64,000 bases of DNA from Beroe forskalii (GCA_011033025.1 WFMF01000064.1:62001-126000); one strand, 5' to 3'; counted from the stretch's first letter, positions 1 through 13,252 are shown. A program made the numbers and translations. Notes: generated by a model not told the origin, from the sequence alone.

Positions 1-511
1 TTTGGCTAGTCCAGATTTAGCAGCGACAACCTTACAGTGCATGTGGTGTAGTGAACATCTTCCATGGAAAACGTCAGTTGGCTTCTTTAGAATTGAGATG
101 ATGCGATGAATGCCTAAATTGAAGTGACTGGTGGCAAAGTGCCTATTGCGTGCGTAGCTGTGTATTTCGCCATGTTAAACGACCTAAAAATGATTGGTAT
201 TACAGTCAAATACCAGGAACTCCCATTTCTGAGAATTCTTTACAACCATTATCAATTGCACAATCGCTACACCATCAAATGCACATCTATTGAGGGTTTG
301 AGCTGAACTATAATTGAATGCAACACACCAGCACGGTAACTATTACATTGAATGGCAAACAATTAAACCGTCATAGTAAAAGAAGTCACCTCTGTTTATT
401 GTTAAATGTTCGTTTGTCGGTGAATATAATAACTTGCTTGTTTATTAGAAATAAATGATTCATGAACTGTAACTGCCACAATATCATCAAATTAACCGAA
501 CCTCTTTTCAG

Positions 512-3500
512 GCCGGACATGGACATACAGTTCAAGTGTTACCACTTCAGTGACAAGTTGATGAATACTAACTGGCCTAACCACGTTTCTGTCATGATAA
601 ACAATGTCAGCGTGCCCATACCAGTGGTAAGTGTGTATACATCAGCTGTTCTTTTCTATGATGAGATTTAGCCCTGTGTTCGCATATATTTGCATATTAT
701 GCTGCATTTTGGGGCTATTATTGTCATTTACTTTAAGTGTTTAGTTTATGTGGAGTTAAGCTGAGATAACAGCACCTATTCATGACATCCAGCACATATA
801 TGAGTAATGGAAGCAGCAAGGGGCAGTAATCGCGTGCTGTTACAATGCCCCTTTCGGTTTCTTTAGATCTTTAGAAATACAAGCACACCTTTATTCGCAG
901 TTCGTGCACTGTGATTAAAGATTATGTCACCATATCAGTAATGAAATGCGAGGGCTCTCAAACGCCCCACTAAATAAAATTCCAAGCCCTCGCTATCTCA
1001 ATAACAAGATAATAACACTCCGCCAGACGACGAACATGCAGAACCAGGCGACCCACCAACCCATGTTCATCAAGCGGTTCTGTAACCCTGGCCGGAACGT
1101 GATCTCCATCACTGTGAGACAGTGTTGCTGCTCCCACCTATTCACCCTCCAGTTCGTGAACAGACCGTCCGTGCGCAGCATTCTCGAGAGTGAGTCTCCT
1201 TAGCAGTCCGTTCTTAAAGATTGGGATGTGTTTTTTCTCTTTCTTTTTTCTGTGACTGATGGAAAAATATTGTTGTATTGACTTACAAGGCGCTACAACG
1301 TAGAATGGTACCCCGGTAACTCTCTCTCCTCCAACGCACACTTCCCCTTCCAGTTTCTTGACTCGCTACTCTCAGGTATCAGCAAACAGAACCTCCTGAA
1401 GAGCGAGGACAGTGCGGCTAAGATAAAGCGCAACTTTGCGGCTAACGGGATGAGTGGCACCGGTGGCGGGGGCTCGGAGGACAGCATCGAACAGACGGCT
1501 ATTACTGTATCCTTGAAGTGCCCCATCACTCAGCAAGCCATCAGACTCCCAGCCCGGGGCAGGGATTGCAAGCACATCCAGTGCTTCGACTTGGAGAACT
1601 TCCTGACCATGAACTCGCGCAAAGAGTCCTGGAGTTGCCCTGTTTGCAAGTATGTGTTAACGTTCAGATCACATCTTCATATTATACTACATTCCCCCGT
1701 GTTTTGTTCTATTAGCAGTAGATTTTCTCTATTCGGTCTGTATCTAGGTGATTTTCCGATACTAACTCTCAAACCTTCAGGAAACCAGCTCCCATCCGCA
1801 ACCTGGAAGTAGATCAGTTGATCTGGGGCATCATCACTGAGAAGCCGAAGTGTGACGAAGTGGTGATCACCCCTAACGCCAAGTGGAGTCCGGTAACCCC
1901 TCCCGCAGAGGTGAAGAAGGAGCCGGAGGAGGGGGTCCCTGTTAAGAGGAGCAGAACAGACGACTACCAGATCCGACCACAGAACCCTACTGAGCAGCAG
2001 AGGTGAGTCACATATTACTTGTCTTACACTGGCTGGATCTCTTGTAGATCCATTCCCTTTCTAAAGGCATTATCTCATTAACCCAACGTTTAATTGCAAT
2101 TGCACACCGAATTGAGAATCACTAGTAATTACGCTTAGAGTTAACACGATCTGTTTCAGGATAATGACTTCTGGAGGACCCCTCTGTCCTGGAAACCCTG
2201 GGGGCAACATGCAGCAAAACGTCAGAATGCCCGGACAAGGCAACGCCAGGATGCCCATGAACCAGAACGTGCATCCCGCCATGATGAACAATGCCCTGCA
2301 CCCCTCCATGATGACATCAGTAGGGGCACCTAACATGACCATCCCTCAGAACCACCATGTCGCTATGAACACTAACATGGTGGCTAACCATCCTGGCAGC
2401 ATAACCCACCCTGGGATCACCGGACCCAGCCCCGCCACTATGGGTCCTGGTGGGCCCAACATCCCGCCAGGAGGGCAACCCAACATGACTGCAGGCCCGC
2501 CCCACAACTTGGTCCCTGGCATGAACCCACACGGCCCCCACATCTCTCCAAACATCTCTAACTTACAGCCAGGAGTTAACAGCCCTGTCATGTCCATAAC
2601 TCCTGGGATGCCCCACACACCAGGCGGCATGCCACATACACCTGGTGGCATGCCCCACACTCCAGGAATGCCAGGGATGCCTCCAACTCCCGCAATGACT
2701 CCGAGCAGCACTTCAAACATGTCTCACGGCGTAGCGATGCCATCTAACGGTGCCATCCAGTCTACTGCAAGCATCCCTCCGACGCCTGGGATGCCCCCGA
2801 CCCCTGGCATGCCTCCTACGCCGGGTGGCATCCCCCACACCATGCCCCAAGTGCCGAACATAGTGCCGAGTCCTCAGATGGTGGGTGGGGTGCCGCCCCA
2901 TCACCCTGTAAACAGTGCCGGCTTCCCCACCTCAGTAATGCTCTCCTCCAACGCTCCGCTGAAACCCGTCACTCCCCATGTCCCTGCGCAGATGAAGCCC
3001 CCTACTCCTATCATGAACCCCCGGACCCCTAAGACGCCCCAAGCCAGCCTAGGACAAGTGACAGCAGCCCATCTGACCTCGCCGCATCCCACTGCATCCC
3101 CTGCACGCCATGACATCCCTCAGATCGCCCCCTCCCCGCAAGCCACTCTCAACGGAAACTTCAACTCTCCTCACGCTATCACCAGGTAACAGTGCTCTTC
3201 AAACAAATGCAACACCATTCAACGCCTCATCCTACTAATTCAGTGTAATTTCAAACCCCTCACATCCCCACCTAACCCCTCCTAACCGCTTCCTTCTCCT
3301 TCAGATCGCCGAACACGGCTGCGGCTCTGGAGCCGACCCTGCTGCCCCCCAACAGTTCGGGAGTGGACCCGCTGCCCTACACCTCCCTAGCCTCCTCCCC
3401 CTTTTCCCCCGGACACAGCAACCTCTCCCAGACCCTGACCCCCCTCACAGAACCCACGACCACCTCTCTGGTAGCCAGCGGACCAGCCACCACCATGTCC

Positions 3501-4862
3501 TTCCCTTCCCTCCCTCCCGACGACATTGACGCTAACGTGAGTACCTGGATCAGGGTGTGTTACCTGGATCAGGGAGTGTTACCTGGATCAGGGAGTGTTA
3601 CCTGGATCAGGGAGTGTTACCTGGATCAGGGAGTGTTACCTGGATCAGGGATTGTTACCTGGATCAGGGAGTACCTGGATCAGGGAGTGTTACCTGGATC
3701 AGGGAGTGTTACCTGGATCAGGGAGTGTTACCTGGATCAGGGAGTGTTACCTGGATCAGGGAGTGTTACCTGGATCAGGGTGTGTTACCTGGATCAGGGA
3801 GTGTTACCTGGATCAGGGAGTGTTACCTGGATCAGGGAGTGTTACCTGGATCAGGGTGTGTTACCTGGATCAGGGAGTGTTACCTGGATCAGGGTGTGTT
3901 ACCTGGATCAGGGAGTGTTACCTGGATCAGGGAGTGTTACCTGGATCAGGGAGTGTTACCTGGATCAGGGAGTGTTACCTGGATCAGGGAGTGTTACCTG
4001 GATCAGGGTGTGTTACCTGGATCAGGGAGTGTTACCTGGATCAGGGTGTGTTACCTGGATCAGGGAGTGTTACCTGGATCAGGGAGTGTTACCTGGATCA
4101 GGGTGTGTTACCTGGATCAGGGTGTGTTACCTGGATCAGGGAGTGTTACCTGGATCAGGGAGTGTTACCTGGATCAGGGTGTGTTACCTGGATCAGGGAG
4201 TGTTACCTGGATCAGGTGTGTTACCTGGATCAGTTACCTGGATCAGGGTGTGTTACCTGGATCAGGGTGTGTTACCTGGATCAGGGAGTGTTACCTGGAT
4301 CAGGGAGTGTTACCTGGATCAGGGTGTATTACCTGGATCAGGGAGTGTTACCTGGATCAGGGAGTGTTACCTGGATCAGGGAATGTTACCTGGATCAGGG
4401 AGTGTTACCTGGATCAGGGTGTGTTACCTGGATCAGGGAGTGTTACCTGGATCAGGGTGTGTTACCTGGATCAGGGTGTGTTACCTGGATCAGGGAGTGT
4501 TACCTGGATCAGGGTGTGTTACCTGGATCAGGGTGTGTTACCTGGATCAGGGAGTGTTACCTGGATCAGGGTGTGTTACCTGGATCAGGGTGTGTTACCT
4601 GGATCAGGGAGTGTTACCTGGATCAGGGTGTGTTTAAATCGGGAATGTAGGCTGTCGAACACGGTTAAACGCATTTCATACCCTAGTATTATCTAGGGAA
4701 AATCTTAGGGATTCATTATTCGATAAATTAGTTGACTATTTTGGATGAACTCTGACCGTTTATTCTCTCTTTTTCCTCACTAACACCGCAATTTCTAATT
4801 TGGATGATGATGCCGCGATCTGGGACCTCTTTGACAACCAGGACGGCAGTCTGTTCATGTGA
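512..4862 (+). CDS. ZMIZ: ZMIZ1/ZMIZ2-like SP-RING (MIZ) protein, copy A, 5' exons outside window
   Basis: Seven exons fit by splice sites and phase: 512-626, 1027-1189, 1376-1649, 1781-2002, 2160-3185, 3305-3536 and 4800-4862. The first two encode the conserved region before the zinc finger, with FKCYHF, MNTNWP, CNPGRN and CCCSHLF as in vertebrate ZMIZ1. Exon 3 carries the SP-RING ([25 protein letters not shown]), which in this family binds a SUMO E2 and supports SUMO ligase and transcription coactivator activity in the nucleus. Exon 4 continues with [10 protein letters not shown] and an acidic/basic tail. Exons 5 and 6 are a long Pro/Met/Gly/Thr-rich region. The last exon ends in an acidic motif, [10 protein letters not shown], then TGA, resembling the DLLSLFENN terminus of ZMIZ1. 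The N-terminal part must lie left of base 1. The last exon lacks an AG acceptor here (TTCTAATTTGG, where copy B has TTCTAGTTGG), so its splicing is doubtful. Confidence 0.88.
3537..4632 (+). repeat. 19-bp minisatellite starting at the ZMIZ 5' splice site (copy A)
   Basis: About 57 head-to-tail copies of a 19-bp unit, TGTGTTACCTGGATCAGGG or the AGTGTTACC variant. The first unit is the splice donor itself, GTGAGTACCTGGATCAGGG, so the array begins at intron position +1. A few units are shortened (around 3670, 4215 and 4233). The unit has no stop codon in any frame and 19 is not a multiple of 3, so all three frames read as one 19-residue repeat. Those long open frames are artefacts, not genes. 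Many units contain AGGGTGTGT, a weak donor-like sequence. Confidence 0.95.
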
Positions 4863-6984
4863 GGTGCTGTGTTGCAGATGCTACGTCTGCTGCCTCTCTG
4901 TCTCACGATGTCTGGCTCCGTGTGCCTCTTCCTAGGAATATCAAACACATGTCTCTGTGTTTGGAGATGATGAACATTGAGAAATGTAGACAATAATTTG
5001 TACATTTGATAAATATATACGCGCGTTGTGTACGTTGTACAATATAAGAACAGTTATATGCAATGTACATTGTACATGATACGTTGCATTGAATTTAATG
5101 ATTAATATTGTACAATGAATTTTCAATCTATATCGTACTGCGTTTCCTGATTTGATAATTGATGTACTGTTTGCTTAAAGCACTGTTCTAGACTTCAATA
5201 GTTATGTACAGTATCGTTCAATATATGATGGACTGATGTTGGCGATATTAACCATGGGCAAAATGTGCTCTTTAATTGATGTTGATGATCAAAGGAGGTT
5301 GAAGATGATCAGAAAATTACGTGCAACAACGATCTATGTACAATAAGAATGAGATTTGTAAATATGTTCGTAAATTTGGTGCCGATAGGAATTGCTTTGT
5401 TGAAGTGACTAGTGTATCAAACAATAATATGATGGTGTATTTGACAAGCTTTTTGTTTAAAACATGTTCAACTAAAATCTCACGCGAAAATTACGTTTTT
5501 TCCTAGCAGTGTGTCATCACTGCTCTTAGTTTCTTAGCAGTTAGATTCTAAAAGTGTATTATTAATTTAGCAAACCCCTTTAATTTCATGTTTCGATAAT
5601 TTGATTTGGATTTAACAACATCATCTTAATCAGATGTTATTATTGCAGCTTTGTCGAGAAAAGATTCTACCATGTCTGTTGGCCATTTACTTTGTTGAAG
5701 CCGTGCTACTTTCAAGTTTATGATATTCTGTAGAGTCTTTTGTCGATCTTATTACATTCTCTTTGTAATACCTCAGTTGGAGTGAAAGATACATATAATT
5801 TTAAAAGATCATCTTTTACGGATCAGCTGTATTGTGTCCCACATTTTAAAATTAATGATTTTTAATTTTTATTTTTTCGTTGCATTGATGTCATATTAGC
5901 GCAATTCTCAAAACTCACTCACCTTTTAATTTAATTAACTTTGATTTGATATAATATTAAATTTTCATATAATATATCACATCAAATTAAAGTATGTTGG
6001 AAAGCATATATAACATTTAATTTGATATATTTATCCATAATTCCATAAGACTGTTTTTAAGTGCTGCTACCATACTGGCGATTTAATTTCCTGTAATTGT
6101 TTACACATCATTCCTCTAAAGCTGAAATGTTGTGAATGTTGACAGATATGACGTGATTTAAAGCTCTGAAAATCACTATTCAAACTTTCGAAGATTCTTT
6201 AAAAATCAAGCTACCTCCATCATCCAATTCTCACTTGATATTTCTTGAAGTTGAATCTGTTCCGATTTTTCCTCCAAGTTTGTCTGCACACGTTCAAAAC
6301 ATAAAGCCCGACATCATTGGAAGGTTTTCATTCTCAATGAAACTGAAAGGAGTACGAAAATTTCTAATTAATATCTTCTGTTTAGTATGTAAAATCCCGC
6401 ACCTCATTGTCTGATATCGGCTGTAATAAATTAAAAATTTGATTGAAACGCGTTTAGATTTTCAGAGAAATAAACTTTAACGGATTATGAATTGATTATT
6501 AAATATTAACGTTATGATTAATATCATTATTACTATCATTAATATATTGTTATAATTATGTATTACTATAAAGTTAAAATACTTTCATGAAGAGGAGTAT
6601 GTCAAATTGCAAATATGCGCAGTAATAATTTATTCACGTGAATTTGTTTGTTTTGGCACTTCCATAAGATGACAAGATCCATGCACATGATAAGATATGT
6701 TTAGCTATAAAATATTACTCCTTAATTTAGCTAATTTATTTATTAAACAGACTAATTGTTTTGCTTGTATTCAACATATTTTGTTGAAATTTAAATGAAA
6801 ATTGGAAGATTGTGCCGGGCTGGCGTACGAAATGCCGGCATTTCAATTTCGTACACAGTGACTATTTGTAATTGCACTGGTGTACTTGTAGCAGTTCTGC
6901 TCTGGCGTTGGACTATGGACCACTATTGGACGTATAACACTAGCGTTTTAAATAATGGGGTGCCGCGGGTCTGGCATCCCCGTG
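4863..6984 (+). other. ZMIZ 3' flank, non-coding, shared with block B
   Basis: AT-rich sequence after the ZMIZ stop codon that aligns with 25527 to about 27490 with small indels. It probably includes the 3' UTR. A short palindrome GAAATGCCGGCATTTC lies near 6828-6843 only in this copy. No coding exon was recognised; the N-terminal exon of IST1, which should lie somewhere before 9578, was not found. Confidence 0.6.
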
Positions 6985-7635
6985 TTCTGTGTTGCTTGTA
7001 AGTATACCTTGTCAGGCGTTGCCAGACCCCCTCGCGCGTCGTCCGCATCAGACCCCCCTGGGTCTGACGACGTCAGACAAAGTGTACCTGCGTCCTGCAG
7101 CTGCCTACCGGCTACCTCTAGCTCTTGTATGCTTGCTCTTGCCAGCTTCCAAGAGGGGACTTGCAAGTAGACCACCTGTTGTTGTTATTATAGCGTCTTC
7201 AATGTCTTTCCCCCTGGCCCTTGCTAAACACGTATATCCCTGTCTGCGTTGCGCGGCGCGCTTCCCCAGGGAAGCGCCGCGCGCGCGTACACACACCTAT
7301 GCGGGCTTAGGAACCCTGGCCCTAATAGTAATAGAGGAAAGGCTTAAGGACAAAAATTGCAAGATGTAAAATTTTCTTTGAACTTGACATAATATTTGGT
7401 ACCAAAAGAAAGCTCTTGTTGAGTAGATTACGGGTCCCACTAGACACAATCAAAATTTTGCGTGCGTGCGTGGCTCAGAAGCGCGACGGCTGAAATTGGG
7501 TCATAACGTACATTTAATCTGATTTTTATGCTACAAATTTAACATTATCATTTTTCCGCAATTTTTTTTGCATAAGATCCAATTCTAATCTAGGAATTTA
7601 TAAGTGGCACTGCAATATTTCAGTTTTTCAGCGCG

Positions 7636-8062
7636 CATGGACTTGCGACCGTGTTTTGGGGTTGAATGCATTTGACGGGCGCCCAACGCTCCCCCAACCA
7701 CAAGATGTAGTGTGTTAGTTTCAGAAGCTCCAAGTTCATTAAGGAAATTAAGTTCATCAATGTCTTTATCCAGTGTAGGAAGATAAAAGTTCCATCTGGT
7801 CCTAACAAGATCAAAAGATCAAGTCGACTGTGTTTACTTGTAAACATAAATCAGGCTGCAACTCCGAAGAGATGAGAATGAACCAGAGAAACAACGGGAC
7901 TCCATTCTGGGCGCCTTTACCCTTGCTTGCAAGGTTAAAACATCTTCTTTGTAGAACAAATACAGTCATCTTTGTAGTCAAGCCACAGAACTCTCCAACA
8001 ACTCCAACCATAGTCTTTGACGGGATCCATGAAAGAAATGCCTTCATCAGAGAGCTAGGCAG
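7636..8062. repeat. 427-bp direct repeat, first copy
   Basis: Bases 7636-8062 recur at 8124-8550 with about a dozen differences, offset 488 bp. The unit has open frames on both strands but none resembles a family I know. The pair lies in a stretch of block A (about 6985-8740) that block B lacks, so it arrived or duplicated after, or independently of, the block duplication. Confidence 0.85.
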
Positions 8063-8123
8063 ATCCAAATAAAGCATGAGACGCCAAAAATGATATGGTG
8101 TACTGAAAGGGAACACTGTGGCA

Positions 8124-8550
8124 CATGGACTTGCGACCGTGTTGTGGGGTTGAATGCATTTGACGGGCGCCCAACGCTCCCCCAACCACAAGATGTAGTG
8201 TGTTAGTTTCAGAAGCTCCAAGTTCATCAAGGAAATTAAGTTCATCAATGTCTTTATCCAGTGTAGGGAAGATAAAGTTCCATCTGGTCCTAACAAGATC
8301 AAAAGATCAAGTCGACTGTGTTTACTTGTAAACATAAATCAGGCTGCAACTCCGAAGAGATGAGAATGAACCAGAGAAACAATGGGACTCCATTCTGGGC
8401 GACTTCACCCTTGCTTGCAAGGTTAAAACATCTTCTTTGTAGAACAAATACAGTCATCTTTGTAGTCAAGCCACAGAACTCTCCAACAACTCCAACCATA
8501 GTCTTTGATGGGATCCATGAAAGAAATGCCTTCATCAGAGAGCTAGGCAG
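8124..8550. repeat. 427-bp direct repeat, second copy
   Basis: Second copy of the unit at 7636-8062. Differences are scattered single bases plus a GCGCC to GCGAC change. The function is unknown, and the two copies are separated by about 60 bp of unrelated sequence. Confidence 0.85.
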
Positions 8551-8756
8551 GTCTATATATTTTCTGTATAATCACATATGTCGCAATAGCAATGTCCTGT
8601 ACAGAGCACATCAGTTTCGATGCCTTGTTTAGGGATCATTCACATATTACGTAATCAAGTGTTTGTATGTAAGGTTAATCAAACCCTCCGTATCAAGCAA
8701 TCTACACACATATGCGAAAGTGATGTGTATTAGCACTGAGTGAGCTGTTAATTTAC

Positions 8757-8776
8757 AGGCCCAATGGGCCTACTAG
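8757..8776 (+). mobile_element. Helitron-like 3' end (hairpin plus CTAG)
   Basis: Stem AGGCCC/GGGCCT around an AAT loop is followed at once by A-CTAG and then T. Helitrons end in a short hairpin and CTRR and insert before T. Equivalent sequences are at 29151-29170 and 54065-54087, with one on the other strand at 10292-10319. Only the end motif is seen, and no Rep/helicase coding sequence is present, so the assignment is tentative. Confidence 0.35.
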
Positions 8777-9577
8777 TTTGATATAGTATAATTATTTCTG
8801 TAGTGGACAACCCCATTAACAGTCTTAATGATTGACTGGGTGTTTTCCCTCAGCACAACATAGAAGCTTTATAATAAACTTGAGAAGATATATATACTGT
8901 TATTGTGCTGTAAACATTTTATTCAAACTCAACACATTAAAAATAGATAATTACTTATACTTTTGAGGATGTTTGGTGGTGGATTCAACTCCTCAAAATT
9001 GAAGACTAACACTAGACTATGTATAAACAGACTCAAACTACTACAGAAGAAAAAGAGTAGGTCAACAATTAATTTGAATACTCATCAATTCTATAAAGCC
9101 TTTATGTCCTAAACTTGATCATGTTTATGTTGTCAGTTAGCAGACAAAAGTCCCCATAAGCCATGAATATCTGTGTATACAGCAGTTTTGTTAGAGTTTG
9201 GGTTAATGGTAGGGCCATAATTAGCATCTCAGACTTGGGGGGAGGGGTGGTCAAGGGCCTTGAGGCCAATGTGTTGAATGAAGCCCAATTTGGGACTTGG
9301 GGGCAGAGCTGGTAAGGAGGTTAGGGTAAAGGTTAGGGTGTGGTTTGGGTTAGGGTTAGGGCTAAGTGTGATACTTTGTCTGGGGGCTTGCTTGCTGGAG
9401 GACTTTTTTCAGGAAATCATGATATCATATTTACTAGAATGGCTAAATTTTCACTTATTTCTAAAATTAGTTTATGATTGATGAAACTGAAATCCCAATT
9501 ATAATACCCTTAATTGAACCACAATAGTGGTAAATTTTACACAAATGGAAATTTTTATTTGGTTTATCCTCATTCAG

Positions 9578-9654
9578 CTGAGCTAAATGTGAAAGCCAGG
9601 AAAGAAATAGCAGAGTACCTTAGGATAAACAAAGATGATAGGGCTAGAATCAAG
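9578..9654 (+). pseudogene. IST1: IST1 exon, isolated copy in block A
   Basis: A 77-bp exon between a TTCAG acceptor and an AAG/GTGAGT donor encodes RKEIAEYL then KDDRARIK, the start of the IST1 ESCRT-III-like fold. It matches the exon at 29868-29944. Block homology ends about 210 bp later, and no later IST1 exon follows before the next block, so this copy is truncated and probably makes no IST1. A short stretch of TTAGGG-like repeats (near 9330-9360) lies upstream in both copies. Confidence 0.8.
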
Positions 9655-10291
9655 GTGAGTGTTTTTCCATATCTTAGTTTTAGAAGGAGAGCATCTGCCA
9701 TCCCTGTTGGTTTGCATTTTGCTAGAAAATAAACTAAGTATGAAGTTATGTTCAATTTTACCTCTTTCTCTTTTTGATGTTTGAAAAGAAAAATTTATTG
9801 CATCCACTATTTTTCCCTCACCCAATCACCATATGGTTTATATTTTGTTAAACAAGACAGCAACTAACCTATCATCTTACTTTGTAAGGCTTTTGCCTCC
9901 TCCTCCTCTGGTCATGTTGTCTTGAACAAAAATGCATTGAGAGAGGGATTGAAATGGACAAGTTCTGTAAGTGCCCAGAAAATTTGTGCATATTTACTTC
10001 ATCTACTATTATTAAGACTACTATGACCACACACATTCATCAAATTTGCTGATCCCAATTTGTGATACAAAGATACTGTACAATAACTTTTTGCATGTAC
10101 AATATAAGGAATTGATAATTCAAACTGTACATTGTACCCATATCGAAAAGTCAAAAATTATTGATTTGAAGTTTATTGTCATGATGATGTAATCTATAAA
10201 TTTCTCACTGCACTGGAAGATGATTGAAACACTAGCCCTGTGAACCATGATATCATGGTTATGGTGACAATGAATCATAAGCTTTGTATAT

Positions 10292-10319
10292 ACTAGCAGA
10301 ACCAATGGCCTCCGGCCAT
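10292..10319 (-). mobile_element. Helitron-like 3' end on the minus strand
   Basis: Read on the - strand: a perfect ATGGCC-GGA-GGCCAT hairpin, nine bases, then CTAG and T. The hairpin-to-CTRR spacing is that expected of a Helitron 3' terminus. No coding part was found. Confidence 0.4.
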
Positions 10320-11623
10320 AGTTCACAATTTTTTCGCTTCAGCAATTCGTACAGTATAATGCAGTACTTTAGTTCTTATCAGTGATGAGGTCATATTTTA
10401 ATCTATTAGGTAGTGACTAGTCACACACGCATAATAGCGGAGTGCTCCCAGCAACATACGTATTATTTAGCTGTCCCAGATAGTGGCACAAGTCGCTTAT
10501 ACTCTAAATGGTCTCCTGAAATTTCTGATCTAAAGTGAAGTTCACAGGGCTACGACTCCAACTGGAGAATGGATTTTAAGAATCTATGTGAAGAACTCTT
10601 CTTTGGATCTTAGTCCAGAAATCGGCTATCAATAATCAATATCGACTTATCGATAACTAACTTACTGACTCTTAATAATATTTGTAATATATCAGTAAGT
10701 AAGCGAGTTATGGAACCATGGTGTTAACAAAGTAACAATAAACATTTTGCGTATATGAAAACAGTGAAACGCTTCAAGGTGAGAACATCTGAGGGCTTTG
10801 TTCCCCTCACAACATCACTAGATTATTAAATGTTGAATCTGTTGTATGAAAGTATGATACATAGTGTTGTAAAGTTCTAAGTGACAATAGAAATTGATAC
10901 CAATTACCATCGCAGTCCAAGCTCTGCTTCCCGCAATTTCAAGTTCAGCTTTCATTGGAGCGCTCTGCATATCATATTATATCAAACATATGTTTTACTA
11001 AACCACTATCTTACTATAGTACTATTTTCCTAATAGGGGATGTAAAGCTATCTCATAATATATGCTAGGATGTACTAGGATATAAAGCATCTCCACACAC
11101 GCACACACATGCATATCCAGAATAATATGGGTTTAGTGTCCGATGATCTTCAAATAGTACATGTCTGTAACGGTTACTCTAGTTATGCAGATCACTGTTT
11201 ATTGTTAAACATGTTTACCAAACAGTGGATGGCAACCAGCTCTCACGTGACTTACTGCTTCTATGGAGCTCACTCCAAAACAAATGAGGGCAAGCATTCT
11301 TCTTATTGTTTGAGTGAGGAAGTAGGTGAGAGGATTTACCTTTTTAATTCACGACTGTGTTTTTTCTTACACGCGTAGCACGTGATGAAGAAAGCATTCT
11401 CATACTTCTGAAACTGGTTGAGATTGGAATGCCTCTTATCAGCTATCAATAATATTCTCAACATTTAATATTGTATCTAAAATCATCAGGATTCACCAGC
11501 TCACCAGGAACAACGAACTTCATTGTATGAATGTTGAGCGATTACTCAGTCCCCAAAAGTTCAAATTGTTGACATTGACGTCACTTTGAATGGTAAATTG
11601 ATGACGTTACAACGCTTCTTTGT

Positions 11624-11641
11624 CACACACACACACACACA
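11624..11641. repeat. CA microsatellite
   Basis: Nine CA dinucleotides in a row. Confidence 0.9.
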
Positions 11642-12494
11642 GCAATTTGTTTGTCATTGAATATTCAGCAATATACTAATACCTACCCGCAACATGAATA
11701 ATATAACCAATAATATATACCAAGCTTCTCTTGTTTGGGTGAAGTGAGAGAAGAATGGACATAAATCAGAGACTATCGCCAGAAGTTCTCCTGCACACGT
11801 AGCTGACAAACTGCTCTGCTTCTGGCTGGGCGTGCTAATATACCCTGCTTTTTGGGTGTTGCTCTGTCAATCCCTCCTCTTACCCTGCTTTTCGACCGTT
11901 TTGTCCGGCTTTTTCTGGCTTTTCGGAAACACACCCATTGAACAGTGGTCACTGTCTCGGATTGATTTAAAGAATACACCTCTTCTGTGCGACACCAAGA
12001 AATGGACCCTGATCAACCTTTTCTACGGAACATCTCCCTGGTTTATTTGTCCCGATGTTGTGGGGGATAGGGCTATCCTGCCAAATGATTGTCAAAGTTT
12101 GGCAGATATGCTTGCACATCGCGTTATATTGCCTAGGTGATGATCCCGAGTCAGTTAATCTGTAATATCACTATATTGTTATTTTCCCTGTTGTTAATAA
12201 AATCTTGTGTAATAAGCAGTATGAACAATATCAACAGGTTTTCTTACAAAAACACCGCATTGAATCTAATAAACACGTTATTGTGTACCAATTAATAACA
12301 ATCATACAATAATCTGCTGTGAATTCTCTCCCTCGTTATTAATCCAACGCCTAGTTATGTAACAGGTGTTCAATACACTCACAAGTCTCAATACACTCTT
12401 TGGTGTTATAGGTCGTTAGACTTCACTAATTCTAAACCATGAGCGATTAGCTAACGAATGGGAGTGTCATATCGATAATCATTACACTCGAAAT

Positions 12495-12662
12495 GTCACC
12501 ATTTTGGGGATTTTAACGAGTAATTCGGTTTTTGGAAGCCTAAGTAAGCTATCACCATTTTAGTGATTTTAACGAGTAATTTGGTTTTTGGAAGCCTAAG
12601 TAAGCTATCACCATTTTAGGGATTTTAACGAGTAATTCGGTTTCTGGAGTCCTAAGTAAGCT
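12495..12662. repeat. Three tandem 56-bp repeats
   Basis: Three copies beginning TCACCATTTT at about 12496, 12552 and 12608, differing at a few bases. No function is evident. Confidence 0.85.
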
Positions 12663-13252
12663 CCACTGTTTGATAAGCAGCACCCCTATTGCACATTGAA
12701 ATGGTAGCTGCCTGCGGTATTGTCACAGATAATGATATTATATTAGCTGTTGTGAGTTGTAATGCTTTAGTGCTTTACGTAGTTCTAAATCTAATGGCTT
12801 TCTTTTATGAGCGGACAAATTGTTTTATCAAAGTGCACATTATTGATCAAAACATTTGAGATTTGTCAGACACCTGCACAGAATTTACGTCATTTTAAGA
12901 AATAATACTTCAAACAGCAACTGCTCTCACTTCGCTTCTCTTTTCATTTTTTCAATACTTCGATGAAAGCGGCACCATGATGTAAGTTTTGAAGTTGGGA
13001 TAATCTCATAGCTGTTTTGGGAGCTCCATGGATCTAGTGATGATTCTGAAAACCTCATTAATAAGAGCCTGCAAAATACCCTATGGAAGCTGAGATTCCC
13101 TGACCTTTGTTGGTACATGTGTTGTCCGTTCTTAAGCTCCACTGCCGAGGTAAGAGCAAACCACCACTTCCAATCCTCATGTTTCCCATGTGTCCCTGTT
13201 ATGTTCTTAAGTAGTTGACTCTGACATTATTAAGATGGTTTATTATGGAATG

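Larger units (their letters stand above)
1..9866. repeat. Segmental duplication block A (partner of 15928-30166)
   Basis: The first ~53 bases match 15928-15981, and from about 358 onward the sequence matches 19715 onward with the same order of ZMIZ exons, minisatellite, 3' flank and one IST1 exon. Exons are nearly identical and introns carry many small indels. Homology stops near 9866 (partner about 30166), inside what is an IST1 intron in the partner. Block A differs from B by a different 300 bp at 54-357, by lacking the element in the second ZMIZ intron, and by different material at about 6985-8740. The left limit may lie outside the window. It could be a true tandem duplication or two haplotypes assembled in series. 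Confidence 0.85.
9880..13245. other. Spacer between blocks, no recognised gene
   Basis: Unique AT-rich sequence. It holds a Helitron-like end on the - strand (10292-10319), a short CA microsatellite (11624-11641) and three 56-bp tandem repeats (12495-12662). The open frame at 11832-12140 could encode 102 residues but shows no family motif and no flanking splice pattern I trust. Confidence 0.5.

Noticed and set aside
3363-4696. Three overlapping open frames of 351-424 codons with a 19-residue repeat
   Set aside because: They are the 19-bp minisatellite read in three frames; the unit has no stop codon and starts at a splice donor, so it is intronic.
7811-8632. Open frames of 174 and 104 codons on opposite strands
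   Set aside because: They lie in a 427-bp direct repeat, show no domain I recognise and have no splice context.
9320-9370. TTAGGG-like repeats as a telomere
   Set aside because: Only a few degenerate units within an otherwise ordinary block that recurs in block B; interstitial and not terminal.
11832-12140. 102-codon frame in the spacer
   Set aside because: No domain, no homologue recognised, and no supporting splice or duplicate conservation.
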